Below, piece by piece: positions 3,729 through 5,678 of a DNA stretch of 5,678 bases. The translations under genes were made by a program, and so were the position numbers. The stretch comes from Xanthobacteraceae bacterium (GTDB lineage Bacteria > Pseudomonadota > Alphaproteobacteria > Rhizobiales > Xanthobacteraceae), in contig JASHVC010000445.1 in assembly GCA_030039655.1 (NCBI GenBank), positions 1-5,678 of the forward strand, in the 5' to 3' direction. The notes under the pieces are model-generated. The model had not been told where the DNA came from. It did no database searches and was given only the letters and a program-made list of their open reading frames with translations. The first letter of the stretch is position 1. The number at the start of each line of letters is the position of its first letter.

Positions 3729-3754
3729 GGTCGGGTGGGACCTCTCACCCGACT
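3729..3754 (-). terminator. Hairpin directly after the M24 peptidase gene
   Basis: GTCGGGTG (3730-3737) and CACCCGAC (3746-3753) pair perfectly with an 8-base loop, extended by one G-U pair. It starts 4 bases past the peptidase stop codon on the minus strand. The minus-strand tail is GC-rich, so it is not a classical T-tailed terminator; together with 3690-3722 it forms a two-hairpin 3' end. Confidence 0.5.
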
Positions 3755-3757
3755 TGC

Positions 3758-4948
3758 TTATGCGCTTTTGCCAGCAACATTCCATCCGCGAATGCGGTCG
3801 CCATAGACCTCGAATCCGGTCGGAGTCACCACGACCGTATCCTCGAGTTTGATGAAGCCACGCTGTGGATGCTTAAGCGTGGTCTCCACCGACACGACCA
3901 TGCCGGTTTCGAGCGGCCGCTCCGCGTCATAGGCGTCATAGGGAACCGGGCCGGTATTGGTCAGGCGCGGCGCCTCATGGCTCACCAGCCCCATGCCATG
4001 CGCCAGAAATTCAATGTGATTGTGCAATTTCGATTTCTGCAACGAAACGTTCGCAGCCGCATAGATTTCCTTGCCGAGCGCGCCAGGCCGTATCGGCTTC
4101 ATCGAGGCCTGCTCGATGGTTTCAACCTCGGCCAAAAGGTCGATCAGCTCAGCATCCGGCTCGCCGATCACGCCCATGCGGCACACGTCGCCGATATAGC
4201 CGTGATAGTTGCCACCGGAATCGAGAGAGAGAACGTCGCCCTTATTCTGCCAGCGCTGGTCGGATGGCGCGCGATTGAGGCTCGGACCGACGGTGATCAG
4301 ACAATAGTCGAAGGTGAGGCCTCGCGTGGTTTCCTCACGGCGCAACGCTTCGGTCATCTCAGCCTTGGTGGCGCCGGGACCAAATTGCTTGAAGACCGCT
4401 TCCATCGAGTCGATGACCGCGTCAGAGGCGATTTTCAGCTTGGCGAGTTCTGCCGGTGTCTTGATGGCGCGCAGGCGCTCAAGGACAAACAACGCATCTA
4501 CAAGCTCGCTGTGCGAAAATGCCTTGCGTACGACGGCGGTTGAGTCGGCGGGAATAAAGGCGGTCTCGACACCAATGCGCTTTGCGGTCGGCACGATTTT
4601 GCGGGCGTAATCGACGGCCTTCTCCATCACGTCGACCGAGCCGGAGCTTTTGGTGTTGATCTCGGCGACCCAGAACGGTTTCACTTCGTTCTGAAATCCT
4701 TCCATGCGATGACCGAAGAAACCGGCCTTTTGCGGCTCGCCCTTGGGATAAACAAAAACCGGCAGGTAGCGGCTCAATCCCATGGCGTCCATGGATTCAA
4801 AGAAGAACGCGCGATGCCCACCGAGCAGGTACTGCACATTGTGCTTCGACGTCGCCAGCAGAATGTCGATGCCTGCCTCGTCCATCAGCGTGTCGAGCCG
4901 CGCGGTGTCAAAGGGGGCAGTGCTTGGTCGCCTGGTGACGTCGAGCAT
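3758..4948 (-). CDS. M24 family metallopeptidase (Xaa-Pro peptidase/creatinase fold), 396 aa
   Basis: A predicted cytoplasmic dinuclear-metal hydrolase with the pita-bread fold. Residues about 12-150 are a creatinase-type N-terminal domain; about 165-385 are the catalytic M24 domain. All five expected metal ligands can be seen: D243 (SLDSGG), D254 (GYIGD), H317 (FLAHGMG), E355 (VVSVETT) and E369 (KLEDT). H324 (SHE) is also present. Where many prolidases and creatinases have His (xPHH), this protein has GPSLNRAPSDQRW with D230, so classical Xaa-Pro aminopeptidase activity should not be assumed; the substrate could be a peptide or a small amide such as in creatinase or ectoine hydrolase relatives. 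ATG 4948 has AGGAG 8 bases upstream. No signal peptide is seen. It appears monocistronic, and its length is normal for the family. Confidence 0.88.
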   Translation of the reverse strand: MLDVTRRPSTAPFDTARLDTLMDEAGIDILLATSKHNVQYLLGGHRAFFFESMDAMGLSRYLPVFVYPKGEPQKAGFFGHRMEGFQNEVKPFWVAEINTKSSGSVDVMEKAVDYARKIVPTAKRIGVETAFIPADSTAVVRKAFSHSELVDALFVLERLRAIKTPAELAKLKIASDAVIDSMEAVFKQFGPGATKAEMTEALRREETTRGLTFDYCLITVGPSLNRAPSDQRWQNKGDVLSLDSGGNYHGYIGDVCRMGVIGEPDAELIDLLAEVETIEQASMKPIRPGALGKEIYAAANVSLQKSKLHNHIEFLAHGMGLVSHEAPRLTNTGPVPYDAYDAERPLETGMVVSVETTLKHPQRGFIKLEDTVVVTPTGFEVYGDRIRGWNVAGKSA

Positions 4949-5331
4949 GATTCTATCTCCTGGCAGTCGCGTAAGGCCGGTGCGGAAGGTACCAAACTAG
5001 CAAATCGAACCAAGCGAATGAACCGGCTGCGGCCGTGTTGTGCCGCATGATTCCTCCGTATGCGCCTGGCCGCCAAATGAAATACCGAATCTGGCAGGTG
5101 GCGGCAGCTGGTCGGCTCTGCGGTCCATGCAGAGCAATGGGCGTGGGCAGGCGTCGCCAGCATAGTTATGCAGAATATACGGCTTTTATGGCTAAATTTA
5201 CGCAACGGCACTGCAGCATAATGGACTAATGCAATACGCTTTTGGCTTTCGGAATAACGCCCCCACCGCTATACATTGACGGGGCGAAGTGTAAGGAAAA
5301 GTCGCGCACAAACGCCACCCGCTTCCAAGGG
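4949..5331. promoter_or_regulatory. Divergent intergenic region, M24 peptidase / efflux adaptor
   Basis: No convincing gene lies in these 383 bases. It should contain both divergent promoters, but only weak matches are visible (minus strand TTCATT-N17-TAGTTT near 5000-5025). A perfect 7-bp hairpin, GCTCTGC/GCAGAGC with a 7-base loop, lies at 5115-5135, and a short palindrome GCATAGTTATGC at 5160-5171, just before an AT-rich patch (5165-5235). Either could be a site for a regulator of the efflux genes; no regulator gene is adjacent. Confidence 0.35.
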
Positions 5332-5678
5332 ATGCCTGTGGAGACCGACCCCATCAATGCGGGCCAAAAGCGGCACCGTATCGCCTGGATAGGCGCCCTT
5401 TGTGTCGCTGTTGCCATTGCGGGCTTCGGCTACTGGAGCTGGTCAGACGGATCCAGCTCCGCCCGCGCCGCCAAGAAATCCGGCCAAGGAGCCGTGCCGG
5501 TCAGCGTCGCGACCGCGTCTCGGCAAGACGTGCCGATCTATCTGACCGGCCTGGGCACCGCGCAGGCCCTGTTTACGGTCGCGATCCACACCCAGGTCGA
5601 CGGCAAGCTGCAAAGCGTGTTTTTCAAGGAGGGCCAGCGCGTCAAGAAGGGCGACGTGCTGGCTAAAATCGACCCGCG
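5332..5678 (+). CDS. RND efflux periplasmic adaptor (membrane fusion protein), 5' part
   Basis: The N-terminal 115 codons of an MdtA/AcrA-like adaptor, which links an inner-membrane RND pump to an outer-membrane channel. The gene is cut by the window end. Residues 17-34 (IAWIGALCVAVAIAGFGY) are an N-terminal membrane anchor or signal. A low-complexity linker (37-54) is followed by VPVSVATASRQDVPIYLTGL and then the first half of the biotinyl-lipoyl-like domain, TVAIHTQVDGKLQSVFFKEG, with GQRVKKGDVLAKIDP at 101-115, a hallmark of the family. AAGGG (5327-5331) touches ATG 5332 but is well spaced for GTG 5338 two codons on, so the true start may be that GTG. An RND pump gene is expected downstream. 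Substrates are unknown. Confidence 0.88.
   Translation, partial: MPVETDPINAGQKRHRIAWIGALCVAVAIAGFGYWSWSDGSSSARAAKKSGQGAVPVSVATASRQDVPIYLTGLGTAQALFTVAIHTQVDGKLQSVFFKEGQRVKKGDVLAKIDP

Noticed and set aside
3701..4543. Plus-strand 280-codon frame
   Set aside because: It is the antisense shadow of the M24 peptidase gene, whose minus-strand product has all family metal ligands.
4885..5229. Small frames on both strands between the peptidase and efflux genes
   Set aside because: None has a ribosome binding site or a protein-like pattern; the region is better read as a divergent promoter region.
1..5678. tRNA, rRNA, CRISPR array or insertion sequence
   Set aside because: No cloverleaf-like arms with a conserved T-loop, no regularly spaced repeats and no transposase-like frame or terminal inverted repeats were seen on either strand.

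Overview
The window looks like chromosome from a GC-rich alphaproteobacterium, most likely a Bradyrhizobium-like member of the Nitrobacteraceae. That is a judgement from base composition, the style of the proteins and the many short hypothetical genes; no rRNA, tRNA or species marker is present to prove it. No insertion sequence, CRISPR array, integrase or tRNA was found.

Layout. Positions 1-1600 are sparse. They hold three very small minus-strand genes for membrane or exported proteins (66, 44 and 70 aa), separated by long stretches with hairpins and one striking set of CRP-like half-sites (1046-1083). Positions 1600-1975 are essentially gene-free but carry two minus-strand intrinsic terminators. 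Positions 1975-3013 form a small regulatory islet: a two-gene minus-strand operon (an XRE-type HTH protein, then a second HTH protein joined by an ATGA overlap) diverges from a 52-aa ribbon-helix-helix protein. Their shared control region is packed with inverted and direct repeats. Then come a CspA-family cold-shock protein (minus), an overlooked 42-aa single-span membrane protein (plus), a two-hairpin convergent intergenic region, a full-length M24/creatinase-fold metallopeptidase (minus), and the first 115 codons of an RND-type efflux periplasmic adaptor (plus), cut by the window end.

How the parts relate. The 1975-3013 block is the only clearly co-organised unit. Three putative DNA-binding proteins sit around one operator-rich promoter region, which suggests auto-regulation or cross-regulation like a small phage-derived or toxin-antitoxin-like switch, although no toxin is visible. 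The cold-shock gene, the peptidase and the efflux adaptor look like ordinary independent chromosomal genes. The adaptor is presumably followed by an RND pump gene outside the window. Nothing here is a demonstrably new system. The best leads are the divergent XRE/RHH control region, the CRP-like palindromes before the 44-aa gene, the HTH-fusion protein and the 42-aa gene.
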